A DNA stretch of 64,000 nucleotides. Origin: Trichomonas vaginalis G3 (Eukaryota; Parabasalia; Trichomonadida; Trichomonadidae). The stretch covers positions 22,351,300 through 22,415,299 of the forward strand of contig NC_067204.1 of assembly GCF_026262505.1 (NCBI RefSeq). Reading direction: 5' to 3'. Each line of letters opens with the position of its first letter. Position 1 is the stretch's first letter. A program made the translations under genes and the position numbers. Under the pieces are notes generated by a model that was given only the letters and a program-made list of their open reading frames with translations, was not told the origin of the DNA and did not search any database. Below, in pieces: positions 38,101-48,547 of this stretch.

Positions 38101-38225
38101 GTATTTTCTGTGGAACTGCAGGAAATCATACACATGTTGTAGCTGGTATTACAGACCCAGCAGGTAATGGAAAAGATTATATGCCTCCTTATATAACAAT
38201 GCACGCTTGGATACGAGTTGGTTAA
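35150..38225 (+). pseudogene. Collagen-like tail fibre, second type, broken
   Basis: A long fibre gene region. It has a coiled head, then a Gly-X-Y block (GPQGPQGIQGIQGIQGPQG) ending in GKDGKDGK, a helical domain, a Thr/Pro linker, repeated HKHNISDINELQATLNSKAD units, and the phage-type tip (YPIGAVYTSMNPINP, GGSKKIGIENLPSHMH, NHTHVVAGI, MPPYITMHAWIRVG). Collagen-like repeats and HxH pairs are known from phage and giant-virus fibres. Likely the receptor-binding spike of this lineage. A few breaks. Confidence 0.75.
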
Positions 38226-38244
38226 AATCTTTAACTTTACATAA

Positions 38245-39330
38245 ATGAGCTTGAAAGAAGTATTCGAACAACATCCATGGAGGTCATTTAAGAAATTCAA
38301 TGAAGCTGCAAAGAGTTGGGGATTTACTAACAGAGCTGAAGTGAAAAGGTTCTTTGACAAAAATGTTGTACATCAAACAAAAATAAACCCTTACGACTAC
38401 TTTTTACCAATTTACTCCAACACTCCTGACGCATACCAATTTGACACTCTCATTCAAAGCAGAAAAGGAGGACATAAACCATTCCTCATCTTCATAAATG
38501 TTAACACTCGTAAAGCATATGCATATCCAATGAAAAATAAAGGAACTCGTGAAGTGTTAAGAGTTTTACAAAAGTTTGTAGCAGAACATAACCCAAGTAC
38601 TTTAACATCAGACCAAGACAGTGCATACCTCAGCAATGAAATCACAGAATTTCTCATTAAGCATAACATAACTCACTACACTACTGAAGACCATAACCAT
38701 AACATACTCGGCATCATAAACCGCTTCATAAGAACGCTCAGAGATTTAAATCAAGAGCGAGACTTTACCGAAGAAACAATGAAACATTTTCTCGAAGTAT
38801 ATAATTCCTCAACACATTCTACAACAGGACATACACCAAATTCAATGACACAACAACAAGAAGAAAAGTATATACAAAAGAAACGAAGCCAAACACAAAA
38901 TATCAGAAATTCAACACAATTTACCCTCATTCCTGGTACAAAAGTTCGTGTAGTTCTTGACGACAAACCGTTGACAAAGAAACGTTTAAGGTTAAGTAGA
39001 AACTATTATATCGTAGACTCTACACAAGGTAATGGATATCTTATAAAAGCTGCTGACGACTCCATAGCATTTTACCCTCGACATAAGTTAGTTGAAAGTA
39101 GTAATGGCAAACTTGCTGAAACCATTGACGAAGCAAAGCGAGGAGTGGTTATTGAAATACTTGGCTACAACATAAACGATGACACTTATAAAGTAAGATA
39201 TGAAGGAGGTGTTGAAGATGTTATACCATCTAAGAACTTGAGAGAGTCAAAGCCAACACATCTGGGACCATTAGAGCGGGAGTACTGGAAAGACAAAAAT
39301 ATGCCAGAAAGAATAAGAAAATTCTTCTAA
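38245..39330 (+). CDS. Integrase, second type, with chromo-like C-terminus
   Basis: 361 residues, open throughout. N-terminal helical region, DDE-type core (YQFDTLIQ, TLTSDQDSAYL, HNILGIINRFIRTLRDL), a linker with SH3-like LIPGTKVRVVLDD, and a C-terminal chromo-like segment (GVVIEILGYNINDDTYKVRYEGG). Family of Polinton integrases related to retroviral integrase. It follows the fibre gene after 19 bp on the same strand, unlike the convergent order in the other module set. Confidence 0.85.
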   Translation: MSLKEVFEQHPWRSFKKFNEAAKSWGFTNRAEVKRFFDKNVVHQTKINPYDYFLPIYSNTPDAYQFDTLIQSRKGGHKPFLIFINVNTRKAYAYPMKNKGTREVLRVLQKFVAEHNPSTLTSDQDSAYLSNEITEFLIKHNITHYTTEDHNHNILGIINRFIRTLRDLNQERDFTEETMKHFLEVYNSSTHSTTGHTPNSMTQQQEEKYIQKKRSQTQNIRNSTQFTLIPGTKVRVVLDDKPLTKKRLRLSRNYYIVDSTQGNGYLIKAADDSIAFYPRHKLVESSNGKLAETIDEAKRGVVIEILGYNINDDTYKVRYEGGVEDVIPSKNLRESKPTHLGPLEREYWKDKNMPERIRKFF

Positions 39331-39568
39331 ACTTTTTCATTAGATGTAAATCAGACATGAATGAGAACAGTCATGATATCATTAATGGTACCATTTATTT
39401 ACACCAAAAAATAATGTTTATGTTAGAATGTTAGATCTAACACGTTTTCTAACCACTTTTCTAACATGGTCTAAAACTCTCGAAAATCATGAATTTTTGA
39501 CATTTCCTTATGAAAGAAAAATAACGCTAATTTTTTTCTAAGAAAAATTTTATCTTGTATGTAAAGAT
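39331..39568. other. Spacer with dyad repeat and promoter tract
   Basis: Contains the dyad repeat at 39413-39469 and, before ATG 39569, the tract ataacgctaatttttttcta then ttttatcttgtatgtaaagat. No gene. Confidence 0.5.
39413..39469 (+). repeat. Dyad repeat, TAACA variant (copy 8, left edge of cassette)
   Basis: Core TGTTAGATCTAACA is a perfect 14-bp palindrome, followed by CTAACC and CTAACA units. Inverted relative to copy 9. Confidence 0.75.
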
Positions 39569-40429
39569 ATGATTTCAACAATCGGCACAACAACAATTCA
39601 AACTACAGCACCAAACTCGTTAGTCATGAATCCAACATCTATGTTAGTAGAGATGAAAAGCTTCATTCCTTCTTCATATACTTTCGAAACAAAAATCCAG
39701 AAGATAAAGCAAGAACTTTTAACAAGTAATTTAGACTGTAGTGCGAAAGATGAAACAAATGAACAGTATCTTTATGAAATGCAGGACATTATTGACCATT
39801 TACCCAAATTGCCTGAAATCCAACAACAAAAACTAACTATTCCTGAATTCGACGAAATTGAAGTCAAAACAACTGACTCAGTAGAAATAAAGAAGTTCAT
39901 ACGTAAAGTAAATTATGAATTCCTTGGTTTTCATTGCAACCATAAAGTTATGGACAAAGATTGCGACATGGTTTATAAGAATGTTTCTGACATATATAAA
40001 TCTGAAGAATTTAAGACCTACGATAACTTTGTTTCATTAGTTGCTGAATGTGTTGGGAAATAAAGATAAAGATAGAAGAGGCAAAGTATGGAACGAACAA
40101 CTAAGACCGCTATGTTTGAGATGAAGAGAGCAATTGACGCCTTAGTTGTTTTAGCAGGTCAAATTTCAATGTATAACGCAAAAATGAACCCGCAATGTTC
40201 AAAATGTAAGGCAGCGATGAGGAAATATAACTACTCCGTCAAAGAGATAGAAAGAATGAGAAACGACTATGCAGATTTAAAGAAAGAAGTAGAAAAGCCA
40301 GCAGAAGATAAAATGGACATGTTAGCATTTCTGAACAAAAATTATCCAACTGCTGACGATTTCCTTCTATCTGACGTCAAGAAGAAAATAAAGAAACCTT
40401 CGGCATTGTTAAAACATTCGATGTACTAA
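39569..40429 (+). pseudogene. Repeat-bounded cassette gene, second copy, broken
   Basis: Close relative of 10633-11469: same PNSLVMNPTSMLVEMKSFIP head, the Cys pair (NPQCSKCKAAM) and the coiled coil (KEIERMRNDYADLKKEVE). About one break inside and a different 3' end. Enclosed by inverted dyad repeats. Confidence 0.6.
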
Positions 40430-40509
40430 AAGAAGAAATAGAAGCTACAAAACTGTTTAAAGTCATGAACCATCGCAACATATACCATGTAAAACGCTTG
40501 TAAATAGTT

Positions 40510-40572
40510 ATGTTAGAAAAGAGGTTAGAAAACGTGTTAGATCTAACATGCTAACATAAACATTATTTTTGC
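40510..40572 (-). repeat. Dyad repeat, TAACA variant (copy 9, right edge of cassette)
   Basis: GTTAGAAAA units, core TGTTAGATCTAACA, then gctaacataaacattattttt. Inverted partner of copy 8; the pair bounds 1.16 kb. Confidence 0.75.
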
Positions 40573-40799
40573 TGAATTCAGCACAAAATTCTGAGTAAAA
40601 TGACATATGCACGTGTCAAACCGTTGAGTTTTCACAAATTTTAAAAATTGCTGCGGAAAGTTCGTCAAAAAAGTGAAGTTCCCGACGGTTTCAAACCGCC
40701 ATACTTTACATGAAGATAGTTTACAATGTCAACTAAATATCATGTACGATAGAAACGGTTATGTAAAGTTTACATTTTGTAAAGTTTTGTCCTGATTCA

Positions 40800-40867
40800 A
40801 GACAAGTCTTGTATTTTTTCAGAACAAGTCTTGTATTTTTTCAGAACAAGTCTTGCACTTTTTCAGG
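40800..40867 (-). repeat. 22-bp array, type 2, in element B
   Basis: caagtcttgtattttttcag then aa, three units of 22 bp; the reverse complement is the gttctgaaa...tacaag unit of 11757-12000. Confidence 0.8.
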
Positions 40868-41226
40868 AAATCCTATCGTCTAACTTTACAAATGTCACTT
40901 TTTCGACATGATTGCATTTTGGTCGGGGAACAACTTTCTCCCATTTTGTCACTTTTTTCTATCGTCGTGTTTTGTCACTTTTCCCTCAGGGTGTGTGTCA
41001 GAAAATATCCAAAATCTTTATAGCCTCGTATCTCCTTCAATTCTTGACGGCTTGACATGTATGACACACCATTCAATTCAGAATTATGTGCTGAATCTTA
41101 TGACCTTCATTTGTTCGTGACTTCTTTTCACATATGTAACCCTGAATTTTTAACATTTCTTTAACACAGAAAAATAAAGTTAGTTTTATTTTTATTTATT
41201 TTTTTATTTTGTATGTAAGGACAGAT

Positions 41227-42051
41227 ATGTCAACAACAGAGAACACAACAACTGCTATCGTTCATGAAGCCATAAATGAAGAATACGAGTGGGTTCAGTT
41301 TAACAAACAACTCCGTCTCATTCGTTCGGTCAAAGACGATATGTACCAAATGCAAAGTATTTTGACAGCATGTTTTGCTCCAGACACTAAACACGCAGAC
41401 GACTGGTTCAAAAACCAAAGCACACAAGAACTTTTGAGTGAAATTTCTCTAGACCGACTTTTTCGGTCATGCATAAAACACATGAAAATCGTAAAAATTT
41501 GCCAATAAATTTAAGAGGTTATTATGTTCATAGACTTTTAGTAAATGCAGTTGCAATGTGGGCTTCTCCTCGTTATGCATGGCATGTTTACAGACTTCTT
41601 GACGAAATTCATAGACAAGAACGTGGAGAGATGGAAAAGAAACTTCAAGCAAAAGATGAAGTCATTGAATCCAAAGACAAAAGCATACAGAAAAGAATAC
41701 CACGTTCGGTACCAAAAGGAAAGGAAAAGAGTTATAAGTATATGATATATAACTGAAGAGTTGGAGAAAGAAGAAGATAGAGATATGGTTATGTTGCATT
41801 TAGTCAGAAGAAACAACAAAAGCTTTTATGACCTTGCTAAGATTTACAAATCTGACAGAAACTGGTTCTATCGTGAAAACTTACCGATTTCAATGACACC
41901 GAATGAGCAAATAAAGGAAATTGTCAAAAATACTCTTCCTCAAACACACTATGACATCAAAGGTTGCACAATACTTACATTCAAAGAAGACTTAACATTA
42001 CTGAAGGAAAAAATAACAGAATATTTCGATAACTTCAAAGAGGAAGAATAA
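41227..42051 (+). pseudogene. KilA-N-like protein, second copy, broken
   Basis: Near copy of 8570-9409: MSTTENTTTAIVHEAINEEY, GYYVHRLLVNAVAMWASPRY and FYRENLPISMTPNE. Broken (about two breaks). Order with the cassette gene is kept as in element A but on the opposite strand. Confidence 0.6.
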
Positions 42052-42106
42052 AAAAATCTAAGCTAATTTTATTTTTTTTATAAAATTTTATCTCATATGA
42101 AAGAAC

Positions 42107-42250
42107 ATGAATTTAGAATATTCGGAACTCATGACAGAAGAAGAGAACGAACAACATGTAAAAGATTATGCAAAATTTCTGAAGACATACAAAGCATTTA
42201 AACAATATCTAAATGCTTCTAAAGATTATGCAAAATTTGAAGGTATATAA
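42107..42250 (+). CDS. Possible small gene, 47 residues
   Basis: MNLEYSELMTEEENEQHVKD and on, with an internal repeat (KDYAKF twice). Preceded by gctaattttatttttttta and tctcatatgaaagaac, the usual promoter-like tract. An alternative ATG lies 10 bp upstream in another frame. Weak. Confidence 0.3.
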   Translation: MNLEYSELMTEEENEQHVKDYAKFLKTYKAFKQYLNASKDYAKFEGI

Positions 42251-42338
42251 AGCTTATGAAAAAGCGTATGAAAAGTTTATACATTGGGGAATTGTTGTAA
42301 AATATCGATATGAAGACTAACCAAAAATATATTTTTGC

Positions 42339-42808
42339 TTAAATGACGTCAGGGTCAATTTCTTCAACCATTTCACTTCCTTCGTCAATGTCAGAAGCTT
42401 CTTCAACCTTTGGTAAGAACTTTTGTATAACATCTTTGTTCGTTATTGTTTTCAGAGATGAAGAATATATTTCACATTTGTTTCACCCTTCTTATATTCT
42501 TTCTGTTCGGAAAGATTCATAGCAATACTGAAGAAGTCAATGTTGGAGTTCTTTATAATAGTATAATGAGTATCTTTGACATTCACGAAGAAACTCTTTT
42601 GTTTCAAAACTACTGCTAACTCTTGTGAAGTATAACGTTTGCGGTCAATGACAATAGCTAATGGTCTGACATACTGACCAAACTTAGATTCTTTCACAAA
42701 CTTCTTGTTAAAGATAACATTGACGTTTGAAGCATTATTGAACTCATTCTTGATGACAGTAGCGAGAGCATTGTATGAAAAGAACTTGCAATCTTGCATG
42801 TGTTTCAT
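42339..42808 (-). pseudogene. Unrecognised Polinton protein with acidic tail
   Basis: Starts MKHMQDCKFFSYNALATVIK; the region ends with an acidic tail (EEASDIDEGSEMVEEIDPDV). The tail resembles that of the SSB-like candidate at 6222-6641 in style. It appears to carry one break. Function unknown. Confidence 0.4.
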
Positions 42809-42900
42809 TAAAATAAAAATATTAAATTATTTTGAAAAATAACTTAAAAAAATCTAATCTAATTTTTTCAAAAAATATTTTTTTTATTTCCTACTAAAGA

Positions 42901-43130
42901 TGTATCGGAAGTTGTCTAAGTTAGAACACTCGGAAATAAAACAACTTCTTACAGAAGCTAATATAGATGTTGCAAAGCATTACACAACAAACAAAAAGGC
43001 ACTCGCTGACATCCTCAATGACTATAATGGTGAAATAACTTATGATAGAATTCATGAGTTCATAAAGCCGCAACGCGGCGAGGACGAAGTCCATGCAAGA
43101 GCATTTCCTTTAAATGACGTTGCTTATTGA
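42901..43130 (+). CDS. Small protein with HeH/SAP-like region, 76 residues
   Basis: IKQLLTEANIDVAKHYTTNKK then ALADIL resembles the helix-extended loop-helix (HeH/SAP) pattern used to bind DNA. Its C-terminal part (KPQRGEDEVHARAF) is encoded by GC-rich hairpin-like sequence. Preceded by an A/T tract and tcctactaaag. The contig ends 37 bp later at the gap. Confidence 0.4.
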
Positions 43131-43167
43131 ACTATATCATGAAGACGTTCAGATACTAATGAATAGA

Positions 43168-43192
43168 NNNNNNNNNNNNNNNNNNNNNNNNN
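43168..43192. other. Scaffold gap (25 N)
   Basis: Unknown sequence of unstated true length. Everything left and right of it may not be contiguous in the genome. Confidence 1.
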
Positions 43193-44031
43193 CAGTTCTA
43201 ACAAACGTCCTTGGATAAAAATACCAAACAAGGAGAACCCCCTACCCCATATGAAATTGGCAATTCAGTCTCTCCTTCACTTCTCGGTCAGCCGTTCTAC
43301 ATAACCTGTGAAGGCGACATCCAACCAGTTCAGTCAACCTTAACGTTTTGAGTAAAAAACATTTTTTTCATTTTTGAAATGAAGCAAGTTAAATTCGTCC
43401 CACACCAATCTCAATGGACCGATGAAAGTCAAGCTATGGTTGAACAGTGTTGAGAAACGACTATAGAAGACGAACTTAAGGAGCTCAAACCACAATGCAA
43501 CCAACAAATTGCAGAGTCAAGGAACAGATAAGCTCCAACCTCTAAAGCTACAAAGCTACTCTTGACCTCATGGATACTTACCGTTTAGAAGTAAAGAGTG
43601 GAATAAGACAATTAAAATTAAAACTTCTAAACTACGAAGCTATACTTCAAAAGTTAGCAGAAATAGGAAAGACTCTTACCAGAGCTACTTACATGTAAGG
43701 GACTTAACCTTCATGCAGTCCGACCAAAGATGAATATTTCTGACATTGTCCCAATTTTGTCCGAAAGTCAGCTCAGATGTTTTGAACTGCTCGCCAACAT
43801 ATCCAAATATGAACGTTTGCCTGAACTCTCTGCAATCTCAAAAAACGTTTTTTGGTTCTCATGTTCGAAACTTTTATCGGAAGAGACAACAAACGTTCAG
43901 AAGAAGAACAAGATATTATTTTAAACTTGTTGTATGACTTAACCGTCATAACAAGCTTTTTGAAGTAAAACCGTCATTCTCAAACCACTTCATTTTTTCG
44001 ATGTCCGAACAAAGCACGAAGCCGAAACACA
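43193..44031 (+). pseudogene. Degenerate Polinton sequence
   Basis: 43193-43350 matches the small gene at 12001-12364 (QPFYIT, EGDIQPVQ region). From 43380 a remnant starts MKQVKFVPHQSQWTDESQAM and dissolves into broken frames to about 43700. Nothing intact; several breaks. Confidence 0.4.
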
Positions 44032-44687
44032 ATGGCAGATGTCCTTTCAATGTTTGCCAGACAAGCGCCCAGTTCAAATTCAAATTTGAATTTGAAAGCT
44101 CATCTGACAAACACCGTTAAGACTCTCCAAAGTAGTCTTATAGAAGAGATGAAGGGACTTAAAGGTGAGTTCCTCATGAACCAAGCTTCCAATGAGAAAG
44201 TCCTGAACGATTTTGACGGAAACCTTGCGCATTTACGCGAGAGAGAACCGAGACCTTGCCAGACTCATCTACCGTTTCTTCGAAGAGATAGACGCCATCT
44301 GGAAGGTACTCGAAAGGACAGAACCTCCAACACCGTAATTCGTGAACACAGAATTGAAGAAGGAATTGTCGAGAGAAAGAGAAACACGAAGAAGAGGAAG
44401 AGGAAGAAGAGGAAGAGGAAGGAAGAGGAAGAAGAGAACACGAAGAAGAGAAGTTTGGGCAACCTTCCCGATGACAGTTATGAAATTCCCAACCCTACCC
44501 ATACAAAATCCGCAACAAGGGAGACAGGCAAGGTTCTTACCCCAGTCCTCAACAACTTGGGACACTGAACCTTAACCTCGGAATCGCGGTTCAATTTCCA
44601 TGGGCAAGCTTGTCGCAATTCAATGGGTTCCAAATCCAGGCAAGAAGACGAAGGGTCAGACACATTGACGGTGAACAAGCTCAACAA
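44032..44687 (+). pseudogene. Degenerate gene with Arg/Lys-rich stretch (core-protein candidate)
   Basis: N-terminal MADVLSMFARQAPSSNSNLN then a coiled segment (SSLIEEMKGLKGEFLMNQAS). Downstream lies a long purine repeat (gaagaggaag) that in any plus frame encodes Arg, Lys and Glu. Arg-rich tracts suit a DNA-condensing core protein like adenovirus VII, but with a simple repeat this is weak. Broken. Confidence 0.35.
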
Positions 44688-44792
44688 CCGTAAGGAGAAC
44701 CTCGAGTGGTTCTAAGAGTAAAAAAATTTTATTTTAGGGGGAAACCCCAAGTAAATTTAGGTGTTTATTTGGATAAGTATGTGAAATTAAGG

Positions 44793-45026
44793 TCAATTTG
44801 CAAAATTGTATTCCCGACCTTTGAATTGGACTCTTTCGTTCTCCCATTGCGTAGGAGGTCGTCCCAGAGGAGTGGTAGATTTTGCCAATCCAAGGACGAT
44901 TTGCTCCCCAGGCATGAGGATGTACTGCTCGTAGAGTCTCATGACCTCTCCTTGCACCAGACACCCTCTCCCTTGGAAGTTAAGGCTTCTTTCGAAGTGC
45001 TCGATGCGATTTGGCTGCGTGACCAT
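44793..45026 (-). CDS. Possible small Polinton gene, 77 residues
   Basis: MVTQPNRIEHFERSLNFQGR to KGREYNFAN, open and not low in complexity. It faces the next ATG across only 5 bp. No relative in the window; moderate to low support. Confidence 0.3.
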   Translation of the reverse strand: MVTQPNRIEHFERSLNFQGRGCLVQGEVMRLYEQYILMPGEQIVLGLAKSTTPLGRPPTQWENERVQFKGREYNFAN

Positions 45027-45031
45027 CCGAA

Positions 45032-45163
45032 ATGACACTTTTTGTACGTTTGGTCAATGTTCGTGTTCGTGCCATAGTCGACGAAAATACAAACAAACAG
45101 GTTATATATGAGTTTGAGACCAAGAATGGTGTAACTCGACCTGTCCGATTCAAATTCGAATAA
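45032..45163 (+). CDS. Possible small Polinton gene, 43 residues
   Basis: MTLFVRLVNVRVRAIVDENT to RFKFE, beta-strand-like alternation. Flanked by A/T tracts on the 3' side. Weak. Confidence 0.3.
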   Translation: MTLFVRLVNVRVRAIVDENTNKQVIYEFETKNGVTRPVRFKFE

Positions 45164-45269
45164 AAATTTTTTATTTCATGCAATGTTTTATTTCTGTGCC
45201 GTCTTCAAGTATGCCCAATATTTTCCTTTTCGATATTACATGAACTTCGGAAAATACCTTAATCTAGCT
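45164..45269. other. Short noncoding spacer before polymerase remains
   Basis: A/T-rich tract (taaaaattttttatttcatg) and unassigned sequence. Confidence 0.4.
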
Positions 45270-47320
45270 TAAAACAGCCCATCTTTTGCACCGGACCATT
45301 CCATTTCAATGAGTTTGTTGTATCCTTCTTCGTTCGTCATGAGTGCATCGATGTTCTCATAGTAAACCACAACTTTGGATTATGACTTCGGAGAAGAATT
45401 TGTTGTAGTTGTCAATGACTGCTTTTGCGAACTGAGGGTAAGACCAATGTTCGACAATAGGTTTTAATGTGGTTACTAAGCCACTTTGACCTGAGTGAAT
45501 TCGTACTGTCAAAAACAAAGGGGAGAACCTTTCAACACAAAGTTGTCGACCTTCTCATAATGTTTACTTCTTCATCTCTTGAGGTTTTTTAATGAATATC
45601 CCCATGTCGAATTCATAAGCAATTTGAGTGTCATTGCAAGTTTGGGGTTTGAAGCTTTCCTAATATGCATACAGTTGTTGTGATGACTTTTCCAACTTGT
45701 ATAGTTCCTTCCTGGGAAACTCACTCACCATCTTCGTTTGGAATTCCAGTCGGGATATATTGGACGAACCTCATGTACGCAGCGTTAAGGTCGACATAGT
45801 ATATTTTTCTTGAGTCGAACTTGTCGCAACCAATGGTCCAGTTCGTGGAAATTCAAGTGAGTCTCTTATCTTCTGAGAAACTTCTCCTGTTATCTCATAA
45901 ACATCGTCGAAGCAACCTGTTTCATATAAAACCTTCTGACCTAACTCAGATGCTCTCCAATACAATTTGACGTCAATTGGATGTCTCAATGGAAGTTTGT
46001 TTATAGCATCTTGAAGTTCTTGCAACCTCATTGGAAGTTCTTCTGGTTCAGGTTGGTATCCGAACAATCCAACTCCTTTTGGAATTGTGTACTTCTTTTG
46101 TACTAGAACTTTGTCTGGAACAACTTTTGGTCTTGCTAACAATGAAAAGTTTGTTTCGTCTTTTGGTACAAAAGTTTCTGTCAGCTTGTCATCTGGAATT
46201 GGTTCCAACAAACCTTTCTCGAAAAGAATGTTAACAGCTCTGACAATGTTGCACTTGCCTTTTCCGAACAATGGGTTTGTAAGACTTTCGTTCAACATGA
46301 AGTGGTTGTGGACAATTACAATCTTCAACCATGGTAAGTCTTTGTCAACAACATAGTCGTCATGTGAAGAACCTTTAGCTGTAGGTATGTTGACTCGGAT
46401 ATTGACATTTGCCAACGGTGCAATTTTTGCCAATTGACCTCTGAGAATGTACCTTGTCTTCACACATGACTCAAGATACTTCATCTTCTCTTCTGTAACA
46501 AGACCAGAGTTCCTGAGACATGTAAGAATACAAGGTTCATTGACAATTGTTTCAATTGAATTGTAAATTCCATACCTTGTCAAGTCAATGTCAGACTTAT
46601 TTATGAACGGGAAGTATCCAGCATGTTGTCTGACTGCTTGAGGGTTAGGTTGGTACCATTCGAACTTGACACTTGCAATTCCTTCAATTGCATTCAAAAT
46701 GTCTGAGTCGGAGTCAACCATTTGTTCTCTCTTTGTAGTCTTGAAAGCGTCAAGAAGTTTGCAGCTGTTGTGACATTGCCATGTGCATAGTAAATGTGAC
46801 CATCCAAATCTGTTATGGTATCTGAGATTGTATCCTTTCTTATTTCCGTCTTGTATGCAGCAAGTACCCATGAAGCCTTCTTTGTTCTTTCCTTCGTCAA
46901 AGTTTACTGTAAAGGTTCGACCAGATGTAATTTGACTTCTAACTTCACGATACTTTCATATGCATATCTTGTTCTTTCCATGGGAGCATGTCTTCACCTT
47001 TTCCTTTTTTCCTTCTCAAAGGATGCAATTGTTCGTCATGTTTCCAGTAGAATCTGGCAAAGCCGTCGTGTCCTTCAACTTGAGGCTCACTAACATCGAA
47101 AGGCATGTCCATAAGACGTTCTTCTTCTAACCTCTCTAGTCTGTTTGGATAATTTGCGCGTGCTGTTTCAAGTCCATTTCGTAGCGAAGACCAGACATTT
47201 GTCATAGACTTTTATGGGTCTTCCCTTCCTATATTTAAACTTCTTCGAAACTCTCCAACCATATCTTTCTAACTCTGCTTTTATTCTAGCAGATTTTCTA
47301 TCCATTCTATATGGGGGCAT
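45270..47320 (-). pseudogene. Protein-primed DNA polymerase B, fossil
   Basis: Starts MPPYRMDRKSARIKAELERY like the fragment at 13414-14133. Further in are a long exonuclease-region-like stretch (LPWLKIVIVHNHFML, RLQELQDAINKLPLRHPIDV) and, towards the end, polymerase-motif-like segments VDLNAAYM (motif A style) and LLMNSTWGYS (motif B style). This is the replicase of Polintons. It is broken, with roughly ten breaks, and the C-terminal end is poorly preserved. Confidence 0.8.
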
Positions 47321-47349
47321 TTTTATAAAAATAAAAAAATGTTTTTTCT

Positions 47350-47934
47350 TTACTTTACATAACCGCCTGCTGCCATAAGTCTTTGACGCCAACCCATACC
47401 AGCTAATGAAGGTTGACTTGGTTTAGTTTGGAAACTAAACTTTGGTTTTGGTTTATCTTCAGTTTTTGGTTTTTCTTCTTCTATCGGTTTTTCGTCACTT
47501 TTCGGTTCCTCTGACTTTACCTCACTTGCAGGAACAGTTGTGTCGTCAACATCTTCATAAATATCATATGCCATTTGTTTTTGTTTTCCTTTCAACTTTT
47601 TGTGTTTGTTGTAAAGTTTAGAATATTTCGACTCTAAGTCAATGAGATGTTCTATAATGAACTGTTGGTCAGTGAAGTAAACTTTTCCATCTGTTGTCTC
47701 GAAAGCTCCTTCAGACTTCAATATTTTATTTGTGAGAGTCTGTTTCTTTTTTGAGATACTAGCCGTTCCATTTCTATGAAAAGTGACTTTATAGTTAGGG
47801 TTTGTATTTCCAGACCTGGCACTTTCTATTATTGAATTTTTCTCTTCATCTGTAAGTTCTTTGACAGGTTTTGACAATGGTTCTGAACTTTTTGTTTGTG
47901 GTGTCAAATCTACCGTTTCAACTTCTTCGGTCAT
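47350..47934 (-). CDS. Unrecognised Polinton protein, 194 residues (copy 2)
   Basis: Same as 14164-14748 with a handful of changes (SFQTKPSQ in place of SLETKPTQ). The frame looks whole. Confidence 0.65.
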   Translation of the reverse strand: MTEEVETVDLTPQTKSSEPLSKPVKELTDEEKNSIIESARSGNTNPNYKVTFHRNGTASISKKKQTLTNKILKSEGAFETTDGKVYFTDQQFIIEHLIDLESKYSKLYNKHKKLKGKQKQMAYDIYEDVDDTTVPASEVKSEEPKSDEKPIEEEKPKTEDKPKPKFSFQTKPSQPSLAGMGWRQRLMAAGGYVK

Positions 47935-47953
47935 TTCATCTCAGTAAAAAATT

Positions 47954-48109
47954 TTAGTTTGGTTTGTTTTCAACTGGTTGTTTAGGTTTTTTAAGTCGGT
48001 CTAAAACTTCCTGAGGTATAGGAAGAACTTGACAAACACGTGGTTGTGTAACTGCTGGAAGTCGACAAATCCATCTTGAACCCATTTGTCTCAATGCTGT
48101 ATTGTTCAT
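47954..48109 (-). CDS. Small conserved protein, 51 residues (copy 2)
   Basis: Protein identical to 14768-14923; the two visible base changes between the copies are silent. Confidence 0.6.
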   Translation of the reverse strand: MNNTALRQMGSRWICRLPAVTQPRVCQVLPIPQEVLDRLKKPKQPVENKPN

Positions 48110-48128
48110 TTCATCTCAGTAAAAAAAT

Positions 48129-48530
48129 TTACATTCCCCACGTTTGAGGCGGTTGAGGTTGGTTGTTGTTTACCCACTGTTGTGCATGGTTATATCCTCT
48201 GTTAAAGAATCTTTCACCTTGGTCCATATAGTGTCCTGCTTGGTTATAGTAGTCATTTGCTTTGTTATAATAGTTTCCTGCTTGTCTTCCTACATTGTCC
48301 ATCCATCCTTGAACTTTTCCTCTTGTTTCAGGATTTGGAATAAGATTTGCTGCATCTCGTGCTACCTCCCAACCTTTCTGTACAGTTTGTATAATAGGTT
48401 GTGCTTTCTCTTTCAGTATACCTAATGTACTCAAAATCTTCCTTCCAATTCCAAATGCACCTCTGGCTATTGTTCCCACTGCGGGCAAAAATCTGGATGC
48501 AACTCCTGCTAATGCGCCAAATAAACCCAT
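48129..48530 (-). CDS. Membrane-active virion protein candidate (copy 2)
   Basis: 133 residues; the same fusion-peptide-like head as 14943-15344. Differences are conservative (GVFGVG to GAFGIG, REAG to RQAG). The frame looks whole. Its start faces the integrase start across 17 bp. Confidence 0.5.
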   Translation of the reverse strand: MGLFGALAGVASRFLPAVGTIARGAFGIGRKILSTLGILKEKAQPIIQTVQKGWEVARDAANLIPNPETRGKVQGWMDNVGRQAGNYYNKANDYYNQAGHYMDQGERFFNRGYNHAQQWVNNNQPQPPQTWGM

Positions 48531-48547
48531 TTCTTATGGGTTAAAAA

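Larger units (their letters stand above)
40430..41226. other. Noncoding spacer with repeats
   Basis: No gene accepted. Holds dyad repeat copy 9, three 22-bp units at 40800-40867, several TCACTTTT words near 40895-40985, and the promoter tract of the KilA-N gene at 41165-41226. Confidence 0.5.

Noticed and set aside
44265-44565. Frames in the purine/pyrimidine repeat
   Set aside because: Simple gaagag repeat gives open frames on both strands.
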